A stretch of 64,000 nucleotides of DNA from Dendrobium chrysotoxum (taxonomy: Eukaryota > Streptophyta > Magnoliopsida > Asparagales > Orchidaceae). A program made the translations under genes and the position numbers. The stretch spans positions 19,178,764-19,242,763 of the forward strand of contig CM034310.1 of NCBI GenBank assembly GCA_019925795.1. The letters are read 5' to 3'. How positions within the stretch are numbered: position 1 is the first letter of the stretch; the number at the start of each line of letters is the position of its first letter. The notes beneath the pieces are model-generated. The model was not told the origin of the DNA. It ran no database searches and saw only the letters and a program-made list of their open reading frames with translations. This document shows, piece after piece, positions 1 through 10,118 of the stretch.

Positions 1-504
1 TAACTCCCTACCTAAAGCATGCAATGAAGTTGCTATGTGTGTAAAACGTGTGTACATGTCTGAGATTGTTTCATTCGGTTTCATGTGAAATAGTTCATAG
101 TCATGCAAGAGAATGTTCAATCTAGTTTACTTCACTTCATTTGTACCTTCATAAGTAATGCAAAGCCTATCCCAAATTTCCTTTCCTGATTTACATGTCA
201 AAACACGCATGTAGTCTTCTTATTTTAAAGCACCAAAGAAACTATTCAAACACTTAGCATTTAGTTGTGCTAACTCACGTTCTTCTATAGTCCAGTTTGC
301 AAAAGGTGTTTGAACTCTTATTCCTTCTATAATTCTAGTAGGTTTTGTATAACCATCCTGAACTAACATCCACATGCGATAGTCTAGAGATTGTAGAAAT
401 GTAGACATACGAGTTTTCCAAAAATCAAATGGAATATTGTCAAACAAAGGTGGTCTAGTGATCAAGTAACCTTCCATAGTATTTCTATTTCCAAAATTAG
501 CCAT
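1..504 (-). pseudogene. copia gag, N-terminal part, broken
   Basis: The reading frame starts at 504 (MANFGNRN...) and matches the Gag N-terminus of the two complete copia elements in the window, including the segment RPPLFDNIPFDFWKTRMSTF. It is open for 94 codons and then meets TAA at 220-222, where the related copies have a Ser codon (ALKSEDYMR). Beyond the stop the same frame continues with recognisable Gag sequence to the window edge. Gag forms the virus-like particle in which the retrotransposon RNA is reverse transcribed. This copy cannot make full-length Gag. Confidence 0.85.
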
Positions 505-548
505 GATCGAATTTCAAAAAGTATTTAAAATAGTTATTTTTAAAATTA

Positions 549-560
549 GCTCTGATACCA
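549..560 (-). other. primer binding site (initiator tRNA-Met)
   Basis: The minus strand reads TGGTATCAGAGC two bases after the LTR end. This is complementary to the 3' end of plant initiator tRNA-Met, the usual primer of copia elements. The same site, also with a 2-base spacer, occurs in the copia copies at 23306-23317, 41441-41452 and 53831-53842. Confidence 0.85.
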
Positions 561-960
561 TTTGAAAGTGCGAATAGGTTGTTAGACCTATTACTCACGT
601 CCCTAGGCTAACCAAGAGGGGGGTGTTTTGGTCCTTTAAAAATTTACTCTTGGGATTTTGGAAAATTTTAAAGCTAATCGTATAGTACAATCTTACTTCG
701 ACAGTACGAACAGAATTAATTTTTGCTCTTTCTTTAAACACAAAAATTCAACCACAAAGAAAATAAATTGAGAAAAATAAAATGCGGAAAAGTAAACAAT
801 GAACAGAAAATACTAGAATTTATAGTGGTTCGGTCAAACATGACCTACATCCACTCCCTAAAGACTCCTTCTCTAGATATTACACTAAACTCAAGTGACT
901 CTCCTTTTTCCCCCACAGCAAGGTGGAGAAGCCTTTACAAAATCTCTTCCACCAACCCGG

Positions 961-1104
961 TGCGGTAGAGAACCATCATCCTTTTTACCCTCCAAGTGCG
1001 GTAGAGAACCATAGTCCTTTTCACCCTCCAAGTATGGCAGAGAACCGTCATCCTTTTCACCATCCAAGTGAGGCAGAGAACCGGAATCCTCTCGAATAAC
1101 ACTC
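961..1104 (-). repeat. 36-bp tandem repeat in LTR A (about 4 units)
   Basis: Units containing 'gg(t/c)agagaacc' start at about 961, 997, 1033 and 1069, so the period is 36 bp. The equivalent array has a period of about 38 bp in the solo LTR (around 2977-3075) and 41 bp in the young plus-strand element (53277-53440). Unit length and copy number therefore vary between family members while the position within the LTR is kept. Confidence 0.75.
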
Positions 1105-1457
1105 TTGCAAAAGTTTCCAAGGAACTAGGAAGATGCTTGAAGAACAAGTAAAAGAAATCCTCATAATTGGATAACCTTGTGAATCCCCTCACAATTCTCT
1201 CTTGAAAGATCTCTCAATACTCACTCCCAAACACTCTCCCAATCACTCACCTTTGACTTTTCAAAAGAATTTTCACAGAAGGATGTCTCCTTCAGTCAGT
1301 TTTAAGTCATTTATATACTTGGGACAAGAAAAACCATCCAAAAATTGAAATTTCAAGTTTAATCCGTACCGATCATCCCGTATGATCGACAATCGTACCG
1401 TATGAATAGTTCAAAACATTGAACTATCTATCCCGTACGAACCATGAGACGAATAAG

Positions 1458-1735
1458 TCAGAGCCATTCATATGAACATTTCATCCCGGATGAACCATGG
1501 ATGATCAAGTCAGAGCGCTTCGTAAGAACAGATCATCCCGGAACCCTTGGATGATCAAGACAGAGCGCTTCATACAAACATATCGTCCCAGACAAACCCT
1601 TGGACGATCAAGTTAGAGCGCTTCATATGAACAGATCTTCCCGGATGAACCATTAGACGATCAAGTCAGAGTGCTTCATACGATCAGTTTGTCCCGTACG
1701 AACCCTTGGACGAACTCAATTCAGAGCTGTTCGTA
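1458..1735 (-). repeat. about 52-bp tandem array of dyad units in LTR A
   Basis: Five to six imperfect units begin 'cagagcgcttc' at about 1458, 1511, 1560, 1614, 1666 and 1722. Each unit carries an inverted-repeat core such as TTCATCCCGGATGAA, followed by 'ggatgatcaagt'. This occupies the place of the dyad array of the other LTRs, but with a different repeat length. Confidence 0.7.
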
Positions 1736-2153
1736 CAGTAAAAACTCATGTATGAATAGTAATTCATATTGTACGAACTTAACTTAGAAAAATTTCTTGT
1801 CATATGGGTTCGATATGGAGTACATATACTACAGATCATCCCGTATGATATATAAATCGTACTGTATGATCAGTTTAAAAAATTAAGTTTTTACTCCCCC
1901 ATTGTGTGTGTGTGCACAGTTATCTAACTTACAATCACAATCTCTCAGACTTAAGAAAATTAAAATATATAGACTTCATTTACAGTGAACAAATGAACTT
2001 TAAGTCTTCAGCAATCTGGAGTGTGAATTTCTTGAAAAATACTTTAGTACACACAATAAAAACTCAAATATTTGTTAAGAGAAGAATAAAACAAATAATA
2101 AACTTTTATAATCATCAAAACATAATTTTGATTAGAATTCACTTGAATGAACA

Positions 2154-2464
2154 TATTTACTCAAATCATAACAGGTTTAACATCAAGGATGATATTGGAT
2201 TTGACTCCCCTTCATTCTGTACTCTTACTAGTAATAAGCTTTCTGATTTTATTACGAATAAAAATTGGGTAAATTTACATCTTTTTATGAAATTGTGGCT
2301 GTGAAGATCAAAGCTATTAATATTTATGCTGAAATTGAATCCAACACTATTTTTTGGAAAGGCTTATCTAGCCCAAGTTTTAAAAATCTTATCTCTGCCT
2401 TTTACTCCGATAGTGGGCTAGTTTCTTGGGTGAAAGTATATTTGGTGAAAGTTTATTTGACATA
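2154..2464 (+). pseudogene. LINE ORF2 C-terminal remnant, left part
   Basis: Two frames here, one ending at 2304 and one from 2265, give short stretches aligning with the region after the reverse transcriptase of the LINE at 5092-9360. For example, NTIFWKGLSSPSFKNL corresponds to ITWLGEGSPKFKTFK there. The segment is interrupted at 2465 by the solo LTR and continues at 4153. It has stops and frameshifts and is not functional. Confidence 0.55.
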
Positions 2465-4147
2465 TGAAAGTTCGTGAAGGTTGTTAAACCTTTAAGAATA
2501 AGCCAGAGGCTAACCAAGAGGAGGCATGAATTGGTTATTTTAAAAATTACTTAAAGTAAAAAAAAAATCTTTTTATCTTTTTAAATATTTTAAAACAAAC
2601 AAGTTTATCCCACAATGCAGAAGCATATTAAGTTCACAATAATCAGAAATTTAAACCACAGTAAAATCACAAACGAGTGCAAAAATTAAAATATGGAAAA
2701 GAAAAAGAACAAACACACAGAATTTTATAGTGGTTCGGTCAAATTTGACCTACGTCTACTCCCTGAAGGCCTCCTCCGAGTATTACACTAAACCTTTTAG
2801 TGTCTCTCCTTTATCCCCCATAGCTAGACAGAGAAGCCCTTATAGAATCACTTTCACCTTCCTGGTGTGGCGGAGAACCAAAACCTTTTACACCCTCCAG
2901 GTGATGGTAGTGAACCTTGAATCTTTTATACCGTCCTAGTGTATGTAAAGAACTTGAATCCTTTTACTCCCTTTTGGAGTAGGTAGAGAACCTGAATCTT
3001 TTTGCTCCCTCCTAGAGTAGATAAAGAACCTGAATCCTTTTACTCCCTCTTGGAGTAGGCAGAGAACCTGAATCTGATGCTGAAGAATGTCTCCTCAGAG
3101 CCACCAAAGAATCACGAAAGCAGCTTAAAGAAGACTTTAGGGAGCTTAAATAGGGAGCCTCCAAAAGATGCCCTAATTTTTAATTTTGCGCTTCTGATCG
3201 TCCAGTATGATCCATGATCATACTGTATGATTTGTTCAAAATTTCCTTTTCAGCTAGTATGAACTCCACCCTATTGTACGATTAGTATTATTGTTTATAT
3301 GGATTATCCATTACGATTGAGAACTTCATCCCATCTGATTAGTACAAACACATAGCTAATCGTCCTAGACGATGGGCGACATTTAAATATCGTCCCATGC
3401 AGTAATTGAATCATCTTGTATGATTGAGTACATCATCTCATACGATTAGTAAAAACACATAACTAATCATCCCAAATGATGGGCGACATTTAATTATCAT
3501 CCCATACAAAAATTGGGTCGTATAGTGCAATCTTCCTGTATAATCTGATTGAACAGTTTAACCATAATTAAACACTTAATTATAAGATCAATTTAGGCAT
3601 GATTATTATATATCATACAGTACGATGCGGATCATATGATATGATTAGACACAAATTTTGAATATTAAAATATTACATAAATTATGATTGTCGACTATTT
3701 TTCTGATTGTAACTTATCATCTTGTACGATATGAATCATACATTATGATTAGTTTAATCACTCTTAATTAATAGAGGATGCCCTAATTAGCATTTTTGGT
3801 TAACAGATCATCCAATACAATATAAATCATACTGTATGATTAGTTCAAAAAACTAAAATTTTTTCTAACTCACTCCTTTCAGTGTGTGTGTGCAAGGTTA
3901 CTTTGCTTAGTGTCTATCAAATACATGACTTGACTCAAGAAAGATAAAAATACATAGAAATTGAAAATGCAAACTGACTCATCCCTAGTTTACCCGATCT
4001 TGAGCTGATTGATGTTGCTAGTAGACTTGTGGACCTGAAATATTAGTGAGTAGGGCAACAAAACAGATATGCAATAGTAATAGTGATAAGGAAATAATAA
4101 TATTTGTTATCATCAAAATCATAGTGCTTGGGCCCTGATTTGCAATA
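2465..4147 (-). mobile_element. solo LTR of the copia family
   Basis: A 1683-bp LTR stands alone. It begins TGAAAGTTCG and ends near TTTGCAATA, where a young LTR reads TTTGCAACA. It has the family landmarks: 'atagtggttcggtcaa' near 2730, a tandem array near 2940-3075, decayed dyads at 3197-3850, and 'gtgtgtgtgtgcaaggttac' near 3885. The flanks are ACATA (2460-2464) and GCATA (4148-4152), a 5-bp duplication with one mismatch. The LINE reading continues on both sides. This is the usual product of LTR-LTR recombination. Its CpG-containing dyads are mostly converted to TG/CA, so it is old. Confidence 0.8.
2940..3075 (-). repeat. about 38-bp tandem repeat in solo LTR
   Basis: Units containing 'gagtag(g/a)(t/c)a(g/a)agaacctgaatc' start near 2977, 3015 and 3053, with a weaker copy upstream. 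The array is equivalent in position to those in the other LTRs of this family. Confidence 0.7.
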
Positions 4148-4152
4148 GCATA

Positions 4153-4800
4153 TATATTTTGCTATCAGATACTTCGCTTATTCTTGGCTTGCTATGGTTG
4201 GGGGACTTAAAATTATGACTGCACTGATCTCTTGTAATACCTTTGTGTAATCTCAATGCTCTTTTTGTGATGATTATTTTGAAAGCACCTACCATCTCAA
4301 CTTCGAATATAACTATACTTTTGGCATACTCAAGAATTTGATTCCTCAAGCGTCTGCTTTCCTACTTAGACTGAATCTTTCTCAAATTTTTGAGTATATG
4401 GTTGGTTTACAAAGTTTGATTGAAAGACAACAAAATTTGGCATTTCTCTTTGTTTGTTGTGTGGTTGATTTTGTGTGGATGGAAAGAAATGAGAGGAGAT
4501 TTGGTAGCCACATCAATTGCCAAAACATAATCTTTCGTATCATTTCTAATGCTATGAAATCTAAATCTACTGGTTGGAAGACTTAATATGTTTGTTTACT
4601 TTTTCATTAGTAATATCTGGGTCATTGATTCCTCTTTTTTGGTGGAGGGTGGCTTCAATTTTTTGAAGGGGGATTCTCCCTTTTTTTGTGTCTCGATCTC
4701 TAGATGGTCATTTAGCAACCTAGGACAACAGTATGACTCTTTCATCTGCTCCTATGGACGGTCGTTTCGACAACCGAGGCTGACTCTTCCTATTTGACTA
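4153..4800 (+). pseudogene. LINE ORF2 C-terminal remnant, right part (zf-RVT region)
   Basis: The frame at 4338-4586 (FVCCVVDFVWMERNERRFGS) aligns with the C-terminus of the LINE at 5092-9360 (FYVVCCLVYFNWRERNDRRYSG). Upstream, across frameshifts, residues such as SAYAWLA and CSFC correspond to the zinc-binding region found after plant L1 reverse transcriptases. From about 4590 to 4800 no clear match was seen, and this may be 3' UTR or flank. The fragment is dead. Confidence 0.65.
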
Positions 4801-5075
4801 ATGTTTAATATATGTCAAGCAATTCAAGAATTCTCACCAAATTTTGAGTCATGCTATAACTTCTCTTCCCTCTCATCAAGGTGCACTGGAGATAGACGCC
4901 CATGTCATCCAATTGTATGAAAAGTGACTAATGAGTTAGACAGGGTGCTAAGAAGTTAGATAATGGCTGTCTGTCAAAGGAGAAGGCAAGTTCGATAGTC
5001 AACGAAAAAGGGTTCTGGCAGATGCGACATAAAATCAATCATTAGAAAGGTGATTAGAAATTAGAACCTCGGAAT
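4801..5075. other. short non-coding flank of LINE insertion
   Basis: No gene or recognisable element was seen. The segment ends with the left copy of the 16-bp target duplication of the LINE. Confidence 0.5.
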
Positions 5076-5091
5076 AAATTACTAAGATGTT
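5076..5091 (+). repeat. LINE target-site duplication, left copy
   Basis: AAATTACTAAGATGTT is repeated exactly at 9361-9376, immediately after the LINE's short A-tail. A 16-bp duplication is typical of target-primed reverse transcription. Confidence 0.9.
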
Positions 5092-5422
5092 TGAACGGCG
5101 TGGAAGATTTGTAAGAGAGGGAGCCATGAATTAGTTGGGGCGAGTTGATAGAGGGATTGAATGAAATGGAATTAGAGTTCCACTTCAACCAAATTTTACC
5201 GGGGGATGTTGAGCAGATGTTATGACAAATCTGTTCATTAATGAAAACATGGTGAGAAACATTGAACCAAGGGTCAGAAATAGCATGGGGGGGGGGGATT
5301 TTTGCTTCGAGAATACAAAGCATGTCAAGACGATGAGAGGCAATTAAATTTTTACAGGCAAACACTTTATCAGGGCCATTAAATCCCCTGACATTCCAGC
5401 ATCCTATAGGAGGCCAGGTCAT
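5092..5422 (-). pseudogene. LINE endonuclease N-terminus, inverted
   Basis: The minus-strand frame starting at 5422 reads GCWNVRGFNGPDK, then LDMLCILEAKI. This is the start of the endonuclease/exonuclease/phosphatase domain of plant L1 ORF2 (N of WNVRG and E of LEAKI are the metal-site residues of that family). The LINE part ends at 5092; the codons beyond belong to the duplicated target. The rest of the endonuclease continues on the opposite strand from about 5638. From 5423 to about 5637, the minus strand holds sequence that would lie just upstream of the domain, with stops. Confidence 0.85.
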
Positions 5423-5637
5423 TTGGATTTGGAAGATGATTGCACTTTTTTTGGCGCTTTTGGATCAGGGGGGCTTAGAGTGTTTGGATTTGTCTAAATT
5501 TTGTTTCCCAGGTGGCTCCACTAGATCTTGATGAGTGCTGCTAGATGAGATCTCAGAGGCCTCCGATAAGTCCAGCGGCTCTTCTGGTTGCAGTATAGAG
5601 AACTTATTGGGGGAGGTTGTGGAGTTAGTTCAACTTG

Positions 5638-8600
5638 TCAGTGGTCTATGCCGCTAACACACCCTCTGAAAGATCTTCTCTTTGGTCCTTATTAGCTAGC
5701 TTAGCTGATAACATCACCGGCCCATGGCTTATTATGGGGGATTTCAACTGTTATAGAAATTTGAAAGAGAAAGCAGGAGGAGCTCATCCCCACCAAAGTC
5801 AATTGAAAGAAATGAATAGCTGGATCTTTGATTCGGGCACTTTTGAACTGGCTTCCACTGGCTTGAAATATACTTGGTTCAATCAAAGGATTGCGGATCT
5901 GATTCACATCAAACTGGATAGAATGTTGATTAATTCTACTTGGCTGGACTCCCACCAAACTGCCTTTTACAAGGTAGAACCTCCCGGTTGCTCTGATCAC
6001 TCCCCACTGATCCTCCATTCTGGGAATCCAATGACTTCTGGCGGCCGGTTTTTATTCAAAAATTATTGGGTGAACATGGAGGGTTTTTGGGACGGGGTCA
6101 TTACGGCTTTCTCCAAGCATTCTAATGCCAGCCCCATTTCTAACCTCTATTATAAGCTAAGATGCTTAAAAGCCTTCTTGAAACAAAACAAGTGGAATAA
6201 CTCTTCCTATCAAAAAATATGGCTTGAGCAAATTCAACTCCAACCGTTAGACCACAATCTTAATGTCAACCTTAAGGAAATTAACTCTTCCTTGTCTCAC
6301 TTTCAAAATGCTTGGTCCTCTTGGATTGTGCAAAGAGCTAAAGCTAACTGGCTATCGAATGAGGAGGATGATTTGGGGTTCCTATATGCTAGAATCAAGA
6401 GTAGAGGCAATATCAATAGGATTGTTGAGATTTCAACTCATAAAGGTCATTTTTCCACTCATAAAGATGTTGTCAATGTCGTGATCAGATATTTTCAGGA
6501 GCTGTTTAACTCCCCCAAGCCGACTAGCCACAACATGCATTTTATTCCCTGTGGTAATACCATTCCTGCTCACCTTATTGATCCCCTTGTCTCCCCTGTC
6601 ACCAATCTCGAAATACAGGAGGCGGTTTTTGCTGGGGCATCTGCTTCCTCCCCAGGATCGGACGGCTTCTCCTTTGAATTTTACAAGGCATCTTGGGAGA
6701 TTATTGGTTACTATGTATGCCAAGCTGTAAAAAATTTCTTCATCATTAGGGTCCTCCCTAACTGTGCTAAGGCCACGGGTATTGTCCTTATTCCTAAACA
6801 TACTCATTCATCTCACATTACGAACTATAGACCAATTGCGTTGTGTAATACTTTTTATAAAATTATCGCTAAGATTTTGGCTAATCGTATGAAAGAGATT
6901 ATGCCTCACATTATTCATGATAATCAATCGGCATTCATCAAAAAAAGGGTATCTTCGGATAATATCATTTTCGCTTCTGAAATTCTCAGGGAATTTAGTG
7001 CCCGCAATGGAAAAAATTTCTTCTGTGCTAAATTGGACATTAAAAAAGCATTTGATTCTGTGTCCAGAGACTTCCTTATTAACAGAATGTATGAGAAAGG
7101 TTTTCCCCATAAGTTTATCTCTTGGGTCAAAGGATGTATCCCTGACATCCCTTTTTCTATATGTATCAATGGAGCTTTGGAAGGATTTTTTCAATCCTCT
7201 ACAGGGCTCCGGCAAGGATGCCCTCTTTCTCCATTACTATTTACCATCGTTATGGATGCCTTTTCCTGTGTGCTTGACGCGGGCAGATTCCTTGGTATTT
7301 CGCGTGGTTCCAATGTCTTCAACCATCTCCTATATGCTGATGATGTTCTGGTGTTTGGCCCGGCAACGTTTGGGAATGCTCATGCGCTAAATGACATCTT
7401 GGATTTGTTTGGTTTGTTGTCTGGCCTCTATATCAACAAAAATAAGTGTTCTATTATTTTCTATGATAACTTCCCTATGGCCAATGACATCACCAACATT
7501 CTTGGGTTCTCTCTTTCTGAGCACACGCTGAAATGTCTTGGCATCCCCATTGCCATTAAGAAGCTATCATCTACTAACTTCCAACCACTTCTGAGCAAAA
7601 TTACTACTCTACTTGCTGGTTGGAAAGTAAAGTTGTTATCTTTTGCAGGTAGAATTCAGTATTTGAGATTTACTATTGCTAACACCATAGCCTATTGGAT
7701 CAGAGGTACGATTTTACCTAAAAGCTGTGGTAAATGGATTGATAAATTGTGTTCCAAATTCTTATATCATGGGTCCACTTCTGGGAAAAAACATCACCTT
7801 ATCGCTTGGAAAAACACTTGCCTACCTACTTGTTATGGAGGGCTAGGCATTCCTGACATCCAATCTCTTTATTTTGGTTATAGCTGTAATTTCATTTGGA
7901 GATTCTATAATAACAGCTCTCTGATAAATACATGGAATAGACATAAATACATCTCTCCATTCAAACCTCCACCTTCGAATGCTTCGAAATTCTAGAAGCT
8001 TATTTCCGTCAATGCGGCCCGTATTAAACACTTGCTTCACTTCAGGATTAAAGCACCCAGAGCAATTTGTCTATGACCTGGGACCCGTGGATCAATGGGA
8101 AGTCGCTTGCTGATTTATTTTCTCCCTTTCCCACTGCTTTAATTGGGGTGAAAGATTTTGTTCATAGTGGGACGTGGAAGCTGAATGAACAATTCCCTGA
8201 TATGGTCACTCAATTAATTAACACTATTTCAATCTCGCAAGATTCACCTAATATTACCTGGTTAGGTGAAGGATCCCCCAAATTTAAGACTTTTAAAATG
8301 CTATATTATTATGATCTTGCTAAAGTTAATTGGCACAAATTCATATGGCATAAAAGATGCTCCCTTAGATTCTCTGCTTATGCTTGGCTGGCTGTGAGGG
8401 GAGGGGAGGTGCTTGCAAAAAGAAACATTTTTATTCATACCACTTGCCCCCTATGCTCCAAGGAAGATGAAAGTATATTGCACTTGCTTTTTCAATGTGA
8501 TTTTTCTTTCCAGATTCTTAGAATGCTTATTCCTGATGTGGATAGGTTTCTGTTAAGACCTACTATGCTGCAACTTTTTGAATTTCTGGATGAGGTGCAG

Positions 8601-8849
8601 AGGTTTAATTCGCACGATAGAAATTTTTGCTTCTATGTGGTTTGCTGTCTGGTGTATTTCAATTGGAGGGAAAGAAATGATAGAAGATATTCGGGGAAGC
8701 ATTCTAATATCAGAGCTGTATATCAACGGACTGTGTCTGCTATTTCGATAAAGGCAATTAGATGGAAATACTTTGAAAGTTTGAGTGTTAATTTTCCAAC
8801 TTGCTTCACTCAGCGTTTACAACATCATCATGGAAGTGTGTTTCTCTAG
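5638..8849 (+). pseudogene. LINE ORF2: endonuclease C-part, reverse transcriptase, zf-RVT
   Basis: The first frame (5635-7995) begins inside the endonuclease: SVVYAANTPSERSSLW, then GDFNC near residue 38 and CSDHSPL near residue 123, both endonuclease motifs. The reverse transcriptase follows, with NYRPIALCNTFYKIIAK, AFIKKR, KLDIKKAFDS, GLRQGCPLSPLLF and the catalytic box HLLYADDVLVFG. The frame ends at TAG near 7995. The C-terminal zinc-binding region (RFSAYAWLAVRGG ... CPLC ... HLLFQC) continues in another frame at 8067-8849. No start codon or ORF1 is attached because of the 5' inversion. A sister copy is at 2154-4800. Confidence 0.9.
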
Positions 8850-8861
8850 GGGCAATGATGA

Positions 8862-9142
8862 GCCGAACTGGTATCTCGATAGTTTTTTCCCTGGAGGGCC
8901 TTGATTGCCGCCTGCTTCCTTTTTGCTCGCCGCCTGGTTTGGCACTTTGCCAATTTTGTCTGTGTTCGTGGCTTTCGATGGCAACCGGGAATTCTAATCT
9001 TCGTCGAACTGGTACCCCAATCGTTTTTTCCCTGGAAGGCCTTGATTGCTGCCCGCTCCGCTTTTGCTCGCCGCCTGGTTTGGCTTTGTGCCATTCTTGT
9101 CTGATTTTGTGGCAATCGATGGCAACCGGGAAATTTAATCTT
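8862..9142 (+). repeat. 141-bp direct duplication in the LINE 3' UTR
   Basis: Two tandem units start at 'ccgaactggtat' (about 8862) and 'tcgaactggtac' (about 9003). They share 'tttttccctgga(g/a)g(g)ccttgattg', 'gctcgccgcctggtttgg' and 'gatggcaaccggga'. The unit is GC-richer than its surroundings and makes spurious open frames on both strands, none of which has a known domain. Confidence 0.8.
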
Positions 9143-9360
9143 CGACTGTTCATCTATTATGGCACTGAGCTATTGATGCATTGATTTTATGTGCCTGTTT
9201 GCCAGTTCGGGGTTTTCCTGAGCCCTCTGTGAGAATTTTGCCGTTTGATTTTTTGGTCCTTAACTCATTTTACTTTACTTGTAAATCTTTTGAGTTGGGT
9301 TTTAATTTTACTTGTAACCTTTTTTATTAATATACGGGCTTGAACCCAATTTTCCCAAAA

Positions 9361-9376
9361 AAATTACTAAGATGTT
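9361..9376 (+). repeat. LINE target-site duplication, right copy
   Basis: AAATTACTAAGATGTT is identical to 5076-5091 and follows the A-tail directly. Confidence 0.9.
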
Positions 9377-9827
9377 CACATAGCAAAGTTGCCAATTAGA
9401 CTAAGGGCTGTTAAGTTGGCAAGGAGGGACTCCAAAAGAAGTCAGCCAAAGGGCTGTTAAGTATTCAATGGCAAACAACAAGAGGGAAAAAAAATGTAAT
9501 GAGGTAAACGTGTGAGAATATATTAAGTACAGAAGGGGGGTTTTGGCCATGGAGTTGATGATAGTAATGAGTCAAAGTCTAGAAGTCAATGGCAAGAATT
9601 TGCAAGAGTTTGTCCCAGAGCTTGTATTCTACGATATTGGATGGGCCTGAATAGCCAAGTTTGCCTGGAACAAAGTGAAATAAAAATGACCCGACTTCAC
9701 TAAATAACGATAGCAAATCTTTTTTAAATGTTAATCATTTTATAACGATAATAAGTCTATTTAGTCATGATTATTCAACAAATTTTATGCTGGCTGTCGA
9801 CTACCTAACATAACCCTCCATTTTTTT
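9377..9827. other. non-coding flank, nothing recognised
   Basis: This is AT-rich sequence with a short internal repeat ('aagggctgttaagt' at about 9400 and 9445). No gene, RNA or element was recognised. Confidence 0.4.
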
Positions 9828-10118
9828 TATCCATGACTTGGGACCTGACAACAGTAATGTCATAAAAATATACAGATAGACCTAAAAAACGAAGGCCTTC
9901 TGATGACCCGATTAGGAGAGATGTATTAGATTTGACCTCCTTTAAAAAACATAGAGGTGGACCTAAAAAGACTTGGCTAGAAAATATTTGAAATGATATT
10001 TCTTTATTAGATTTAAATGAGAATTTGACTCTTAACAAGATACAATGAAAAATAAAGGATTCATGTAGCCGATCTCATATAGTGGGATAAAGGCTTGATG
10101 ATGTTGTTGTTGTTGTAA
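9828..10118 (+). mobile_element. RTE-type LINE 3' end with TTG tail
   Basis: The plus strand, across stops, reads RRPSDDPIRR ... HRGGPKKTWLE ... and then 'attcatgtagccgatctc', 'gtgggataaaggcttgatg' and (TTG)n. The RGRPKKTW-like C-terminus followed by a CATGTAGCCGA...GGGATAAGGC 3' end with a TTG microsatellite tail is characteristic of plant RTE-clade non-LTR retrotransposons. Only the last part is present, a usual 5' truncation. It is degenerate. Confidence 0.65.

Larger units (their letters stand above)
1..2153 (-). mobile_element. Ty1/copia element A, 5' end only (cut by window edge)
   Basis: This is a minus-strand copia element of which only the 5' LTR, primer binding site and start of gag lie inside the window. 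The gag start, the primer site complementary to initiator Met tRNA and the LTR end resemble those of the complete elements at 31478-43109 and 52081-61257, so it belongs to the same family. It is a diverged copy with stops in gag. Its LTR abuts LINE-derived sequence from about 2154, so it probably inserted into that LINE. The outer LTR end is estimated by comparison and may be off by tens of bases. The target duplication cannot be checked because the other end is outside the window. Confidence 0.8.
563..2153 (-). repeat. 5' LTR of copia element A
   Basis: The LTR begins on the plus strand with TGAAAGTGCG, the complement of the terminus ...CTTTCA seen in the sister LTRs. It contains the LTR landmarks in the same order: the motif 'tatagtggttcggtcaa' near 820, the tandem '...gcagagaacc' array, the dyad region, and a (TG)n stretch near 1905. 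The dyads here have a changed sequence, for example TTCATCCCGGATGAA. The far end near 2153 is inferred and uncertain. Confidence 0.65.
5092..9360 (+). mobile_element. L1-type LINE with inverted 5' end
   Basis: This non-LTR retrotransposon is bounded by an exact 16-bp target duplication and ends in a short A-run after a 3' UTR (about 8850-9353). Its 5' part (5092 to about 5637) is inverted relative to the rest: the endonuclease N-terminus reads on the minus strand, and the remainder of ORF2 reads on the plus strand. This arrangement is known for mammalian L1 and explained by twin priming. The 5' end is truncated, with most of ORF1 absent. Sequence C-terminal to the reverse transcriptase is out of frame, so the copy is inactive. 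Confidence 0.9.

Noticed and set aside
8801..9184. Four overlapping frames on both strands in the LINE 3' UTR
   Set aside because: They lie in the 141-bp duplication, repeat themselves and have no conserved domain.
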